39,742 bases of DNA, from positions 1 through 39,742 of the forward strand of contig JAKFDA010000052.1 in assembly GCA_036676355.1 (NCBI GenBank), read 5' to 3'. Under the pieces are notes generated by a model. The model ran no database searches. It saw nothing but the letters and a program-made list of their open reading frames with translations, and was not told the DNA's origin. How positions within the stretch are numbered: position 1 is the first letter of the stretch; the number at the start of each line of letters is the position of its first letter. The position numbers and the translations under genes were made by a program. Shown here piece after piece: positions 24,217 through 32,442 of this stretch. The stretch comes from ZC4RG42 sp036676355 (GTDB lineage Bacteria > Pseudomonadota > Gammaproteobacteria > Burkholderiales > SG8-39).

Positions 24217-25337
24217 TGAGCGAAACGCTGACGTTCTGCGAGTCGCAGCCGCTCACCCTCGGGGTCGAGTTGGAACTGCAGCTCGTCAATACGCGTGACT
24301 ACAACCTCACGCGCGGCGCCTCCGATCTGCTCGCGGCGGTGGCCAAGCGGCAGCATCCGGGCGACATCAAGCCCGAGATCACCGAAAGCATGATCGAAAT
24401 CAGCACCGACGTCTGCGAGACGCATGCGCAGGTGCTGCATGAACTGAACATTCTGCGCACGTTGCTGGCCGATGTGGCGGAGCGCCTCAATCTCGCCTTG
24501 GCCGGCGGCGGTACGCATCCGTTCCAAAAATGGAGCGAGCAACGCATTTACGACACGCCGCGCTTCCTCCATTTGCAGGAACTGTACGGATATCTGGCCA
24601 AGCAGTTCACGGTATTCGGACAACATGTGCATATCGGCGTGCCGAGCGGCGACGAAGCGGTGCGCAATACGCTGCTGCTGTCGCGCTATGTGCCGCACTT
24701 CATCGCGTTGTCGGCGTCGTCGCCGTATTCGCATGCGGCCGACACGCAGTTCGATTCGTCGCGCCTGAACGTCATCAACGCTTTTCCGCTCTCGGGCTTC
24801 ATGCCGGTGGTGGAAGACTGGGCGGCCTTCAACCAGTACTTCGATACCATGCGCGGCTACGGCATCGTCAAGAGCATGAAGGATTTCTACTGGGACATCC
24901 GGCCGAAACCCGAATACGGCACCATCGAACTGCGCGTGTGCGATACGCCGCTCACCATCCAGACCGCCGCCGATCTGGCGGCCTATGCGCAGGCATTGTG
25001 CGCACATTTTCTCGCTCATCCGGACATGCATGCGCATCCCGGGCTCAAACTCGTCTACACCTACAACAAATTCCAGGCGTGTCGTTTCGGACTGGAAGGC
25101 ACGCTCATCGATCCGACCAGTCAGCAGCCGGTGCCGCTGACGCAGGAACTGATCGACATGCTCGCCACCGTGATGCCGTATGCGGCGGAGCGCGGCGCAG
25201 GCGATGCCATCAAGCGTCTCATGCGCATGGCGGCGTCGCGCACCAACGATGCACGCAAGCTGCGCGAGGTGATGGAGCGCAATGGCTCGCTGAGCGACGT
25301 CGTGCGCGAAGCGAGCACGCTGTGGATGAAGGGCTGA
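24216..25337 (+). CDS. ybdK: YbdK-family carboxylate-amine ligase (GCS2)
   Basis: A soluble ATP-dependent ligase-like enzyme of 373 residues, of the GCS2/YbdK family (PF04107). It is weakly related to plant-type glutamate-cysteine ligases. Visible blocks are TLGVELELQLV (metal-binding Glu residues), EITESMIEISTDVCETHAQ, GGGTHPFQKW, FGQHVHIGVPSGDEAV, DFYWDIRPKPEYGTIELRVCDTP and a C-terminal arginine-rich helix. E. coli YbdK has only weak gamma-glutamylcysteine ligase activity, so the true product is open. Its start overlaps the stop of the Kef-type antiporter. Kef systems respond to glutathione adducts, so a thiol link is plausible. Confidence 0.9.
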   Translation: MSETLTFCESQPLTLGVELELQLVNTRDYNLTRGASDLLAAVAKRQHPGDIKPEITESMIEISTDVCETHAQVLHELNILRTLLADVAERLNLALAGGGTHPFQKWSEQRIYDTPRFLHLQELYGYLAKQFTVFGQHVHIGVPSGDEAVRNTLLLSRYVPHFIALSASSPYSHAADTQFDSSRLNVINAFPLSGFMPVVEDWAAFNQYFDTMRGYGIVKSMKDFYWDIRPKPEYGTIELRVCDTPLTIQTAADLAAYAQALCAHFLAHPDMHAHPGLKLVYTYNKFQACRFGLEGTLIDPTSQQPVPLTQELIDMLATVMPYAAERGAGDAIKRLMRMAASRTNDARKLREVMERNGSLSDVVREASTLWMKG

Positions 25338-25488
25338 CCGGGGAGAAAGACATTCCCGGTTCTCGGGCGCGTCCGTCGCACGCGGAAATTGCTGGACTAC
25401 GCCCGCTTTTTATTCCTATATCCCTATGGTTGTCCCCGTCTCGGCCGTTAACCTCATAGCAATAAAAAAACTTACATTGAGGTAGTGG

Positions 25489-28269
25489 GTGTTCCGAACA
25501 CTGAAAGGCCGCGCCGCGCTCGCGGCAGCGGTCCTGATTGCGCTGGGCGTCGCGCTGGTGACCACGCTGCAATCGCACTTGTCCGAGAAAGCCGTGCTGG
25601 CGTCCATCGTCGCGCAGCACGAGTCCTATACCGCGCGCGTGGCAACTGATGTCGAGGAGAAGCTGCAGATCGCCCGCGCCTCGCTGGTGGAACTGGCTGC
25701 CGGACTGCCTACCGATCTGCTGCATGACCGTGCGGCCATGCAGTCCTACCTGTCCACGCGCGCCGGTTTGCGCCCGTTGTATCAGTCCATCAATGTCTTC
25801 GGCCTCGACGGCCATTTCATCGCTTCCGCGCCACCGCTTCCGTTGCCGTCCAGTTCGGTGGCGGATCGCGAATGGTTTCGGCAATCGATCGCCGGCGGTG
25901 GGGTGCCGATCATTTCGCAGCCGATCGTCAGCCGTTTGTCCGGCAATCGCATCGTGATCATGACCGCCCCCGTGCATGACGACTCCGGCGAGTTGTCCGC
26001 CGTGATGGTCGGCACGCTGCGCCTGGACAAGCATCACGTGCTGCACACGCTCAGCAAGGCCCGCATCGGTCGCACGGGCTACTTCGTCCTGGTCGCGCGC
26101 GACGGCACCATCGTCGTGCACCCCGATCTCAGCCTGGCGGCCAAGCGCCTCGACGTGCTGGGCGCGGCGGGCGAGGTCATCACGCAAGCGCTTGCGCATC
26201 CCGGCGGCTCGGTCGTCGGCCTCGATCGCTCGGGCAAGCGCAGCCTGTTTTCCTTTCAGCCCGTTGCGCTGCCCGACTGGGTGCTGGTCGGCATCCAGCC
26301 CGACGACGAAGCGCTGGCGTCGCTCGGCGGATTGTCGAGGCGCATGCTGCTTGCCGGTCTGGTGCTTGCCGTGCTGCTGATCCCCATCATGTGGCTGCTC
26401 GTTTCGCGTCTGTTGCGGCCACTCGACGAACTGCGCGAGCGGATGCGCGCCATCAAGCAAGGCAAACCGCTCGATGCGCGTCTGCATACGCGCAATTGGT
26501 CCGCCGAGTTGGAGCAGATCGCGAGCGAGTTCGCCGACATGGTGCAGGCGCGTCGCGTCGCGGAGGAGGCGCTGAAGCACGAAAAGGAGCGCGCGGAAGT
26601 GACGCTGCGCTCCATCGGCGACGCCGTGATCACCACCGATCGATCGGGCACGGTCACCTCGATGAATACGCTTGCCGAGCGACTCACCGGCTGGCAACAG
26701 CAGGAAGCGCAGGGACGATCTTTTGCCGAGATTTTTGCCGCCGAGCAGGAGATTGTCGGCGTGCGTGCCGAAGACGTCGCCGCGCGCGCGATGCGCGAAA
26801 ACGCCGTGATCAGCTTGCCTTACAACACCGTGCTGCGTGCGAAAAGCGGACAGGTGATTCCGGTCGACCATTCCGCCGCGCCCATTCACGACGCGAACGG
26901 CGTGCCTGACGGCGCAATCGTGGTGTTTCGGGATGTCGCGATCGAGCGCGCAACCGTGCAGGAGCTCAATTGGCGCGCGAGTCACGACGCAATGACGGGT
27001 CTGGCCAATCGTGCGGCTTACGAAGCGGCGCTCGAGCATCTGTTCAACAGCTATCGTGACGGCGAGCAGCATGCGGTGCTGATGATGGATCTGGATCAGT
27101 TCAAGATCGTCAATGACACCAGCGGCCATGCGGCCGGCGACGAACTGCTCAGACGCATCGCGCAACTCTTTGCCGATCGCGCGCGCAAGGCCGACATGGT
27201 GGCGCGGCTGGGCGGCGACGAGTTCGCCATCATCATGTATCACTGTCCGGGCGAAAACGCGTTGCGGCTGGCGGAGGAATTGCGTCGCGATGTGATCGGC
27301 ATGCGCTTCGTCTGGGAAGAGCAGACTTATCGCGTCGGCGTGAGTGTGGGCATCGTGGCGGTCGACCGCTCTTACGGCGGCGCCCAGGATGTGCAGAAAG
27401 CGGTCGACATGGCGTGTTACATGGCGAAGCGCGACAACCGTCACATTTGGGTCCATTCGCGCGACGACCGGCAACTCGAAACGATGCGCTCTGAAATGCA
27501 CGCGGTGTCGCGCATTCATACGGCCATCGAAGAGAACCGCCTGCGCCTGTATGCGCAGGCCATCGTGCCGGTCGCCGATCGCACCGCGGGCGGCCATCAC
27601 TTCGAAGTGCTGGTGCGCATGGTCGACGAAAACGATAACCTCATTCCGCCCGGCGCCTTCCTGCCGGCCGCGGAGCGTTACAACCTGATGGACGAACTGG
27701 ACCGCTGGGTGATCGCCCATGCTGCGGCGGCATGCGCGCGGCGTTTCGGCCCGGACAATTGGCACCAACTCGATACCGCGGCGATCAACCTGTCGCCGCT
27801 CACCTTGCGCGACGAAAGCATCGGCGAATACATCATCGATCAGCTGCAACGCCACGGCGTGCCGTTGCGATGCGTCTGCATCGAAGTCACCGAAAGCGCA
27901 GCGGTGGAGAATCTCGATATGGTGCGCAAACTGATGAACCGGCTGCGCGCCCGGGGATTGCGCTTCGCACTCGACGATTTCGGCGTCGGCATGACCTCGC
28001 TTGCGCAATTGCGCGATCTGCCGGTCGATATCCTCAAGATCGACGGCAGTTTCGTCGCCAACATCGGCAAAGACCGCGTCAACGGCTCGATGGTGTACGC
28101 CATACAGAACATCGCGCGACTGCTGTCGATGAAAACGGTGGCCGAATGCGTGGAAAGCGAAGAGGAATTGGCCCACCTTGCCGCGCTGGGTATCGATTAC
28201 GCGCAGGGTTATCTGCTGGCAAAACCGCGGCCAATCGAATCGATGCTGAACGAAGTCGCCCTGGGGTAA
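25489..28269 (+). CDS. dCache-HAMP-PAS-GGDEF-EAL c-di-GMP enzyme
   Basis: A membrane sensor of 926 residues that can make or degrade c-di-GMP. One helix near the N-terminus (about 9-25) and one at about 285-305 flank a periplasmic dCache domain. HAMP (about 305-358), PAS (about 370-485), GGDEF (about 500-665) and EAL (about 680-920) domains follow. RLGGDEF is intact near residue 573, with an RKAD inhibitory site. The EAL motif reads EVLVR, a common active variant. The other metal and catalytic residues are present (INLS, EVTES, DDFG, ILKIDG, AECVES, AQGY). The start is GTG after GAGGTAG. The net activity cannot be told from sequence. Confidence 0.93.
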   Translation: MFRTLKGRAALAAAVLIALGVALVTTLQSHLSEKAVLASIVAQHESYTARVATDVEEKLQIARASLVELAAGLPTDLLHDRAAMQSYLSTRAGLRPLYQSINVFGLDGHFIASAPPLPLPSSSVADREWFRQSIAGGGVPIISQPIVSRLSGNRIVIMTAPVHDDSGELSAVMVGTLRLDKHHVLHTLSKARIGRTGYFVLVARDGTIVVHPDLSLAAKRLDVLGAAGEVITQALAHPGGSVVGLDRSGKRSLFSFQPVALPDWVLVGIQPDDEALASLGGLSRRMLLAGLVLAVLLIPIMWLLVSRLLRPLDELRERMRAIKQGKPLDARLHTRNWSAELEQIASEFADMVQARRVAEEALKHEKERAEVTLRSIGDAVITTDRSGTVTSMNTLAERLTGWQQQEAQGRSFAEIFAAEQEIVGVRAEDVAARAMRENAVISLPYNTVLRAKSGQVIPVDHSAAPIHDANGVPDGAIVVFRDVAIERATVQELNWRASHDAMTGLANRAAYEAALEHLFNSYRDGEQHAVLMMDLDQFKIVNDTSGHAAGDELLRRIAQLFADRARKADMVARLGGDEFAIIMYHCPGENALRLAEELRRDVIGMRFVWEEQTYRVGVSVGIVAVDRSYGGAQDVQKAVDMACYMAKRDNRHIWVHSRDDRQLETMRSEMHAVSRIHTAIEENRLRLYAQAIVPVADRTAGGHHFEVLVRMVDENDNLIPPGAFLPAAERYNLMDELDRWVIAHAAAACARRFGPDNWHQLDTAAINLSPLTLRDESIGEYIIDQLQRHGVPLRCVCIEVTESAAVENLDMVRKLMNRLRARGLRFALDDFGVGMTSLAQLRDLPVDILKIDGSFVANIGKDRVNGSMVYAIQNIARLLSMKTVAECVESEEELAHLAALGIDYAQGYLLAKPRPIESMLNEVALG

Positions 28270-28333
28270 GGCGGCTCGGCAATCGGCCGTGGGCCGGAAC
28301 GTGCTGAATCGACCGTAGAGCGGCCGGTTTAGG

Positions 28334-28362
28334 TTGTCGGGTGCGGAACGAGCCGATACAAT
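28334..28362 (+). promoter_or_regulatory. Sigma70-like promoter of the mrp-like operon
   Basis: TTGTCG (28334-28339) and TACAAT (28357-28362) are separated by 17 bases. A start near 28369 gives a leader of about 170 bases before the mrpE ATG. The leader contains a TTGCC-GA-GGCAA dyad (28400-28411) and GGGGAGGGG at the ribosome site. Confidence 0.55.
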
Positions 28363-28540
28363 CGGCGCGATTACAAAGGGAAGCTCCGAGCAAGTTATTT
28401 TGCCGAGGCAATCGCGACTCCGGGGCGGCTAGACAATAACGGCCGTCCGCGCGTAGCGCTCCGCGCTTCTCGACCATGCTGGCAACCTTATCTATCGGGT
28501 TGACCAAACAAGAACGGCATCCATCGCGGGGAGGGGATCG

Positions 28541-29017
28541 ATGTTGCTTGTATTCAGCTTGACCGTCGCCCTGCTGCTTTTCTGGCTGGTGCTTTCCGGT
28601 ATCTACACCCCGTTCCTGATTGGCGCCGGCGTCGCAAGCGCCTTCTGCGTCGCGCTGCTTGCACGCCGCATGGAACTCGCCGACCGCGAAGGGCATCCCG
28701 TGCAATTGGGTATCGGGGCGCTTACTTATTGGCCCTGGCTGGTGAAGGAAATCATCGTTTCCGCACTGCGCGTGACACGCATCATCCTCGATCCGCGTTT
28801 GCCCATCAGCCCGACCGTAGTGCGATTCAAACCCTCGCAGAGCACCGCTGCGGGCCTTGCGACGCATGCGAATTCCATCACCCTCACGCCCGGCACGATT
28901 ACGCTCGAAGCGAGCCACGACGTCTTTGTCGTGCATGGCCTGACCTGCGAAGGCGCGGGAGGCTGTATCGACAGCGATATGGACCACCGCGTGCGTCGTC
29001 TCGAATCCGGCCGTTGA
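28541..29017 (+). CDS. mrpE: Na+/H+ antiporter subunit E (MrpE/MnhE)
   Basis: First gene of a ten-gene multisubunit antiporter operon. 158 residues, PF01899 (MNHE). Two or three hydrophobic segments open the protein (LLVFSLTVALLLFWLVLSGIYTPF). WPWLVKEIIVSALRVTRIILDP and SITLTPGTITLEASHDVFVVHGLT are the conserved family blocks. MrpE is needed for assembly or full activity of Mrp complexes in bacilli. GGGGAGGGG precedes the ATG, and the stop overlaps the mrpF ATG (TGATG). Confidence 0.92.
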   Translation: MLLVFSLTVALLLFWLVLSGIYTPFLIGAGVASAFCVALLARRMELADREGHPVQLGIGALTYWPWLVKEIIVSALRVTRIILDPRLPISPTVVRFKPSQSTAAGLATHANSITLTPGTITLEASHDVFVVHGLTCEGAGGCIDSDMDHRVRRLESGR

Positions 29018-29295
29018 TGTTTGCCGCCGCGATCCTCGGTATTCTCGTTGCGCTTGCGCTTGCGCTGGTGCGCGCCTTGCGCGGACCGACGGTGTTCGAT
29101 CGTCTGCTTGCCGGCAATACGGTCGGCACGCTCGCGGTGTTGGCGCTCTCGGTCGTCGGCTTCCTCAACGGCCGCCCGGAATTTCTCGATCTCGCCATCG
29201 TGTACGCGCTGCTGAACGTCATCGGCACCATCGCAGTGCTGAAGTTCTTCCAGTATGGCGATCTGGGTGAGCCCGGCGGAGACCCGTTCCGATGA
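29017..29295 (+). CDS. mrpF: Na+/H+ antiporter subunit F (MrpF/MnhF)
   Basis: A small membrane subunit of 92 residues with three hydrophobic segments. ALRGPTVFDRLLAGNTVGT and EFLDLAIVYALLNVIGTIAVLKF are the MrpF family signatures (PF04066). The ATG overlaps the mrpE stop and its own stop overlaps mrpG (ATGA), so all three should be translationally coupled. Confidence 0.92.
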   Translation: MFAAAILGILVALALALVRALRGPTVFDRLLAGNTVGTLAVLALSVVGFLNGRPEFLDLAIVYALLNVIGTIAVLKFFQYGDLGEPGGDPFR

Positions 29296-29639
29296 ACGTG
29301 ATCGATCTGCTCAGCTGGTTCTGTCTCGCCGCCGGCGGCGTTTTCTGCGTCATCGGAGCGGTCGGTCTGTTACGCATGCCCGATCTGTACACGCGCATGC
29401 ACGCGACCAGCGTGATCGAGACGCTCGGCGCGGGATTGATCCTGCTGGGGCTCGCTTTGCAGGCGGGCTTTACGCTCGTCATGGCGAAGCTGCTGATCAT
29501 CGGCATATTGATCTTCTTTGCCAGCCCGACTTCGACGCATGCGCTCGCCAAAGCGGCGCTTGCGCGCAAGCTCACGCCCGCAGGACTGGACGCGGACGGC
29601 ATCGCGGCACTGGAAGGAGCGTCGCCATCGAAACGCTGA
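29292..29639 (+). CDS. mrpG: Na+/H+ antiporter subunit G (MrpG/MnhG)
   Basis: A membrane subunit of 115 residues with three hydrophobic segments. GAVGLLRMPDLYTRMHATSVIETLGAGLILLG and the FFASPTSTHALAKAAL block are diagnostic of MrpG (PF03334). The tail after residue 95 is polar. The last codons carry the ribosome site GGAAGGAG for the following gene, which overlaps it. Confidence 0.92.
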   Translation: MNVIDLLSWFCLAAGGVFCVIGAVGLLRMPDLYTRMHATSVIETLGAGLILLGLALQAGFTLVMAKLLIIGILIFFASPTSTHALAKAALARKLTPAGLDADGIAALEGASPSKR

Positions 29640-30163
29640 TCATCAACACGCTACTCACGCTAATGGTCGTGGTCGTGTTCGGCCTGATCGTGCAGCGCAA
29701 TCTGTTTGCGGTCGTCGTGCTGGCCGGTATCTACAGCTTCCTCATGGCGACCGTGCTGGTGGGGCTGGATGCCGTGGATGTGGCGATGACCGAAGCGGCG
29801 GTCGGCGCAGGGATCTCCATGGTCCTGCTGTTGAGCGCGCTTTACCTCGTCGGCAGCGAAGAAGCCAAGCAGGTCGCTCGGCCGCTGCCGCCGCTCATTC
29901 TGTCCGTCGTCGTGGTCGGTGTGCTGGTGTACGGCACCATCGATCTGCCGGCCTTCTCCGATCCCGATGCGCCCATTCACAGCTATGTGGCGCCGCGCTA
30001 TATCAACGACGCGGTCGACGAAACCGGGGTGCCCAACATCGTCACCGCGGTACTCGCAAGCTACCGCGGTTACGACACGCTGGGCGAAACCACGGTCGTG
30101 TTCACCGCGGGCATCGGCGTCATCGCATTGCTGCGGCGCGCGCGGCGCAAGAAGAGAGAGTGA
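29627..30163 (+). CDS. MrpA C-terminal-like subunit (DUF4040, MbhD/MbhE type)
   Basis: A membrane subunit of about 178 residues corresponding to the detached C-terminal end of MrpA. Its first half is DUF4040 (LLTLMVVVVFGLIVQRNLFAVVVLAGIYSFL, VAMTEAAVGAGISMVLLL). Its end (VTAVLASYRGYDTLGETTVVFTAGIGVIALLRR) is the MbhE-like segment. In archaeal MBH these two pieces are separate genes. No ATG, GTG or TTG exists near the expected start. GGAAGGAG (29612-29619) is seven bases before ATC at 29627, and a CTG follows at 29636. I use ATC as the most likely start, which would be a very rare codon. Confidence 0.8.
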   Translation: METLIINTLLTLMVVVVFGLIVQRNLFAVVVLAGIYSFLMATVLVGLDAVDVAMTEAAVGAGISMVLLLSALYLVGSEEAKQVARPLPPLILSVVVVGVLVYGTIDLPAFSDPDAPIHSYVAPRYINDAVDETGVPNIVTAVLASYRGYDTLGETTVVFTAGIGVIALLRRARRKKRE

Positions 30164-30164
30164 A

Positions 30165-30596
30165 ATGGAACGCTATCTCATCCTGCGCATCTTCGCCAAG
30201 CTGCTCATTCCATTCATGCTGCTGTTCGCGCTGTACGTGCAGTTTCATGGCGACTTCGGCCCCGGCGGCGGATTCCAGGCCGGCGTGATCGCGGCGGGCG
30301 GCATCATTTTTTACGCGTTGATTTTCGGTTTGCCGGCGGCGCGGCGGCTCGTGCCCGACCGTGCGGTGGAAACGGCGATCGCGTTCGGCGTGCTGCTCTA
30401 CGCGGGCACCGGCGTGGCCGGCATTTTTCTCGGCGGCAACTTCCTCGATTACTTCGTGCTCGATCACGATCCGGTGCACGGTCAGCATCGCGGCATTTTC
30501 TGGGTCGAACTCGGCGTGCTGATCACCGTGGCCGCCGTGATGCTGAAAATTTTCTACATGTTTGCGTCGCGCGGTCGCGATGCCGCGGACCAATGA
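30165..30596 (+). CDS. mrpB: Na+/H+ antiporter subunit B (MrpB/MnhB)
   Basis: A membrane subunit of 143 residues with four hydrophobic segments. ALYVQFHGDFGPGGGFQAGVIAAGG is the classic MnhB (PF04039) signature, and GVGVAGIFLGGNFLD-like and ELGVLITVAAVMLKIFY blocks follow. The ATG is one base past the upstream stop, with AGAGAG before it. The stop overlaps mrpC (ATGA). Confidence 0.93.
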   Translation: MERYLILRIFAKLLIPFMLLFALYVQFHGDFGPGGGFQAGVIAAGGIIFYALIFGLPAARRLVPDRAVETAIAFGVLLYAGTGVAGIFLGGNFLDYFVLDHDPVHGQHRGIFWVELGVLITVAAVMLKIFYMFASRGRDAADQ

Positions 30597-30967
30597 ATCT
30601 CGAACTCATCGCCGGCCATTACAGTTACTGGGTGACCATTCTGCTCATGGTGGGCGGTCTGTATGTGGTCATTGCGCGCGGTAATCTGATCAAGAAGCTG
30701 ATCGGTCTGTCGATCTTTCAGACTTCGGTTTATCTGCTCTACATCGCCCCCGGCAAGTTGATCGGCGGCACCGCGCCGATCTATGCCGCGAGCTATCGTC
30801 TGTATTCCAATCCGCTCCCGCATGTGCTGATTCTCACCGCCATCGTGGTCGGAGTCGCCACGCTTGCATTGGGCCTTGCGCTGGTGGTGCGCGTTCGCGA
30901 AGCGTACGGCAGTATCGAAGAGGACGAAATCCTCGATATCGACGCGCAGCACTCCGAACGGGCGTGA
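30593..30967 (+). CDS. mrpC: Na+/H+ antiporter subunit C (MrpC, NuoK-like)
   Basis: A NuoK-like subunit of 124 residues with three membrane helices. YVVIARGNLIKKLIGLSIFQTSVYLLYI and LPHVLILTAIVVGVATLALGLALVVRV match the family (PF00420), including the helix that is homologous to complex I NuoK. The C-terminal tail (EEDEILDIDAQHSE) is acidic, as often in MrpC. It overlaps both neighbours. Confidence 0.93.
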   Translation: MNLELIAGHYSYWVTILLMVGGLYVVIARGNLIKKLIGLSIFQTSVYLLYIAPGKLIGGTAPIYAASYRLYSNPLPHVLILTAIVVGVATLALGLALVVRVREAYGSIEEDEILDIDAQHSERA

Positions 30968-32442
30968 ACATGGAACAACTCCCCGCCCTGCAGGTCGTCC
31001 TGCCGCTCATCGCTGCGCCGATCATCGTGCTGCTGCGCCGCGCCGGCATCGCGTGGCTCATCGCGGTGGTCGTGAGCTGGCTGAGTTTCGCCATCGCGGT
31101 AGCGCTCTACATCCAGGTCGACCAGCACGGCATCATCAGCTACGCCATGGGAAGCTGGCCCGCGCCCTGGGGCATCGAGTATCGCGTCGATGCGCTGAGC
31201 GCGTTCATGCTCGTGTTCGTCTCCGGCATTGCGGCCATTGTCGCGCCCTACAGCCTGCGCAGCGTCGCCGCGGAAGTGCCGGGCGAGCAGCTGTATCTTT
31301 ACTACGCGCTGTTCCTGCTGTGTCTGACCGGCCTGCTCGGCATCGCCATCACCGGCGACGCATTCAACCTCTTCGTATTCCTCGAGATCTCTTCGCTGTC
31401 GATGTACGTGCTGATCGCGCTCGGACGGCAGCGGCGTGCGCTGCTCGCCTCGTATCAGTATCTGATCATGGGTACGCTCGGGGCGACCTTCTACATCATC
31501 GGCGTCGGCATGCTCTATCTCATGACCGGCACGCTCAATATCGCCGATCTCGCCCATCGCGTGCCGAACCTGGCAGCCACGCGTCCGGTGTATGCGGCGC
31601 TTGCCTTCATCACCGCCGGCGTGTCGCTCAAGCTGGCGCTTTTTCCGCTGCACTTCTGGCTGCCCAACGCGTATGCCTATGCGCCGTCGGCGGTGGCTGC
31701 ATTCATCGCCGCAACCGCCACCAAGGTGTCGGTGTACGTGCTGTTGCGTTTCTTCTTTTTCGTATTCGGCGACGTGGTCAAATCCGAGGGTCCGGGCATA
31801 GGGGCGATTCTCACCATACTTGCCGCCGTGGCGATCGTCTCCGCCTCGCTGATCGCCTGCTATCAGCAGAACCTCAAGCGCATGTTCGCCTTTTCCAGCG
31901 TGGCGCAGATCGGCTACATCATTCTCGGTATCAGTTTCGCGAGCATCGATGGGCTTACTGCCGCGGTGGTGCACATCTTCAACCACGGCATGACCAAAGG
32001 TGCGCTATTCCTGCTCCTCGGCATGGTGGCGCTGCGCGCCGGAAGCGTGGACATCCGCGCCGTCGCGGGGTTGTCGCGACGCATGCCGCTCACCTGTATG
32101 GGCGTCGTGCTGGCGGGCTTCAGTCTGATCGGCATTCCGGGTACCGCGGGTTTCATCAGCAAGTGGTATCTCGTCCTCGCCGCGATCGAACAAGGCTCGA
32201 TCTGGTTGGTGATTCTGATCGTCGGCTCATCACTGCTCGCGGTGATCTATGTATGGCGCTTTGTCGAAGCGGCCTATCTACGCGAGCCGACCGAAGCGAC
32301 GCCGCGTGAAGGCGAAGCGCCGCTATCGATGCTGGTGCCGGCCTGGCTGCTGGTGGCCGGGTGTGTCTGGTTCGGCTTCGATACTTCGTTCAACGTCGGC
32401 GCGGCGGATGCCGCGGCGCGCCTGATGCTGGGGCAGCCATGA
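30964..32442 (+). CDS. mrpD: Na+/H+ antiporter subunit D (MrpD, ND5-like)
   Basis: An ion-conducting subunit of 492 residues with about 14 helices (PF00361). The helix-5 Glu lies in NLFVFLEISSLSMYVLI and the helix-7 Lys in AGVSLKLALFPLHFWLP. A further Lys lies in AATATKVSVYVLLRFFF. These are the residues proposed to move protons in MrpD and complex I NuoL/M/N. The GTG at 30964 overlaps the mrpC stop; the ATG at 30970 is an equally good start. The stop overlaps the next ATG. Confidence 0.92.
   Translation: MNMEQLPALQVVLPLIAAPIIVLLRRAGIAWLIAVVVSWLSFAIAVALYIQVDQHGIISYAMGSWPAPWGIEYRVDALSAFMLVFVSGIAAIVAPYSLRSVAAEVPGEQLYLYYALFLLCLTGLLGIAITGDAFNLFVFLEISSLSMYVLIALGRQRRALLASYQYLIMGTLGATFYIIGVGMLYLMTGTLNIADLAHRVPNLAATRPVYAALAFITAGVSLKLALFPLHFWLPNAYAYAPSAVAAFIAATATKVSVYVLLRFFFFVFGDVVKSEGPGIGAILTILAAVAIVSASLIACYQQNLKRMFAFSSVAQIGYIILGISFASIDGLTAAVVHIFNHGMTKGALFLLLGMVALRAGSVDIRAVAGLSRRMPLTCMGVVLAGFSLIGIPGTAGFISKWYLVLAAIEQGSIWLVILIVGSSLLAVIYVWRFVEAAYLREPTEATPREGEAPLSMLVPAWLLVAGCVWFGFDTSFNVGAADAAARLMLGQP

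Noticed and set aside
25219..28176. A 985-codon minus-strand open frame opposite the GGDEF-EAL gene
   Set aside because: It is antisense to a gene with complete domain motifs. Long antisense frames are common in high-GC DNA and this one is His/Arg/Gln-rich without domains.
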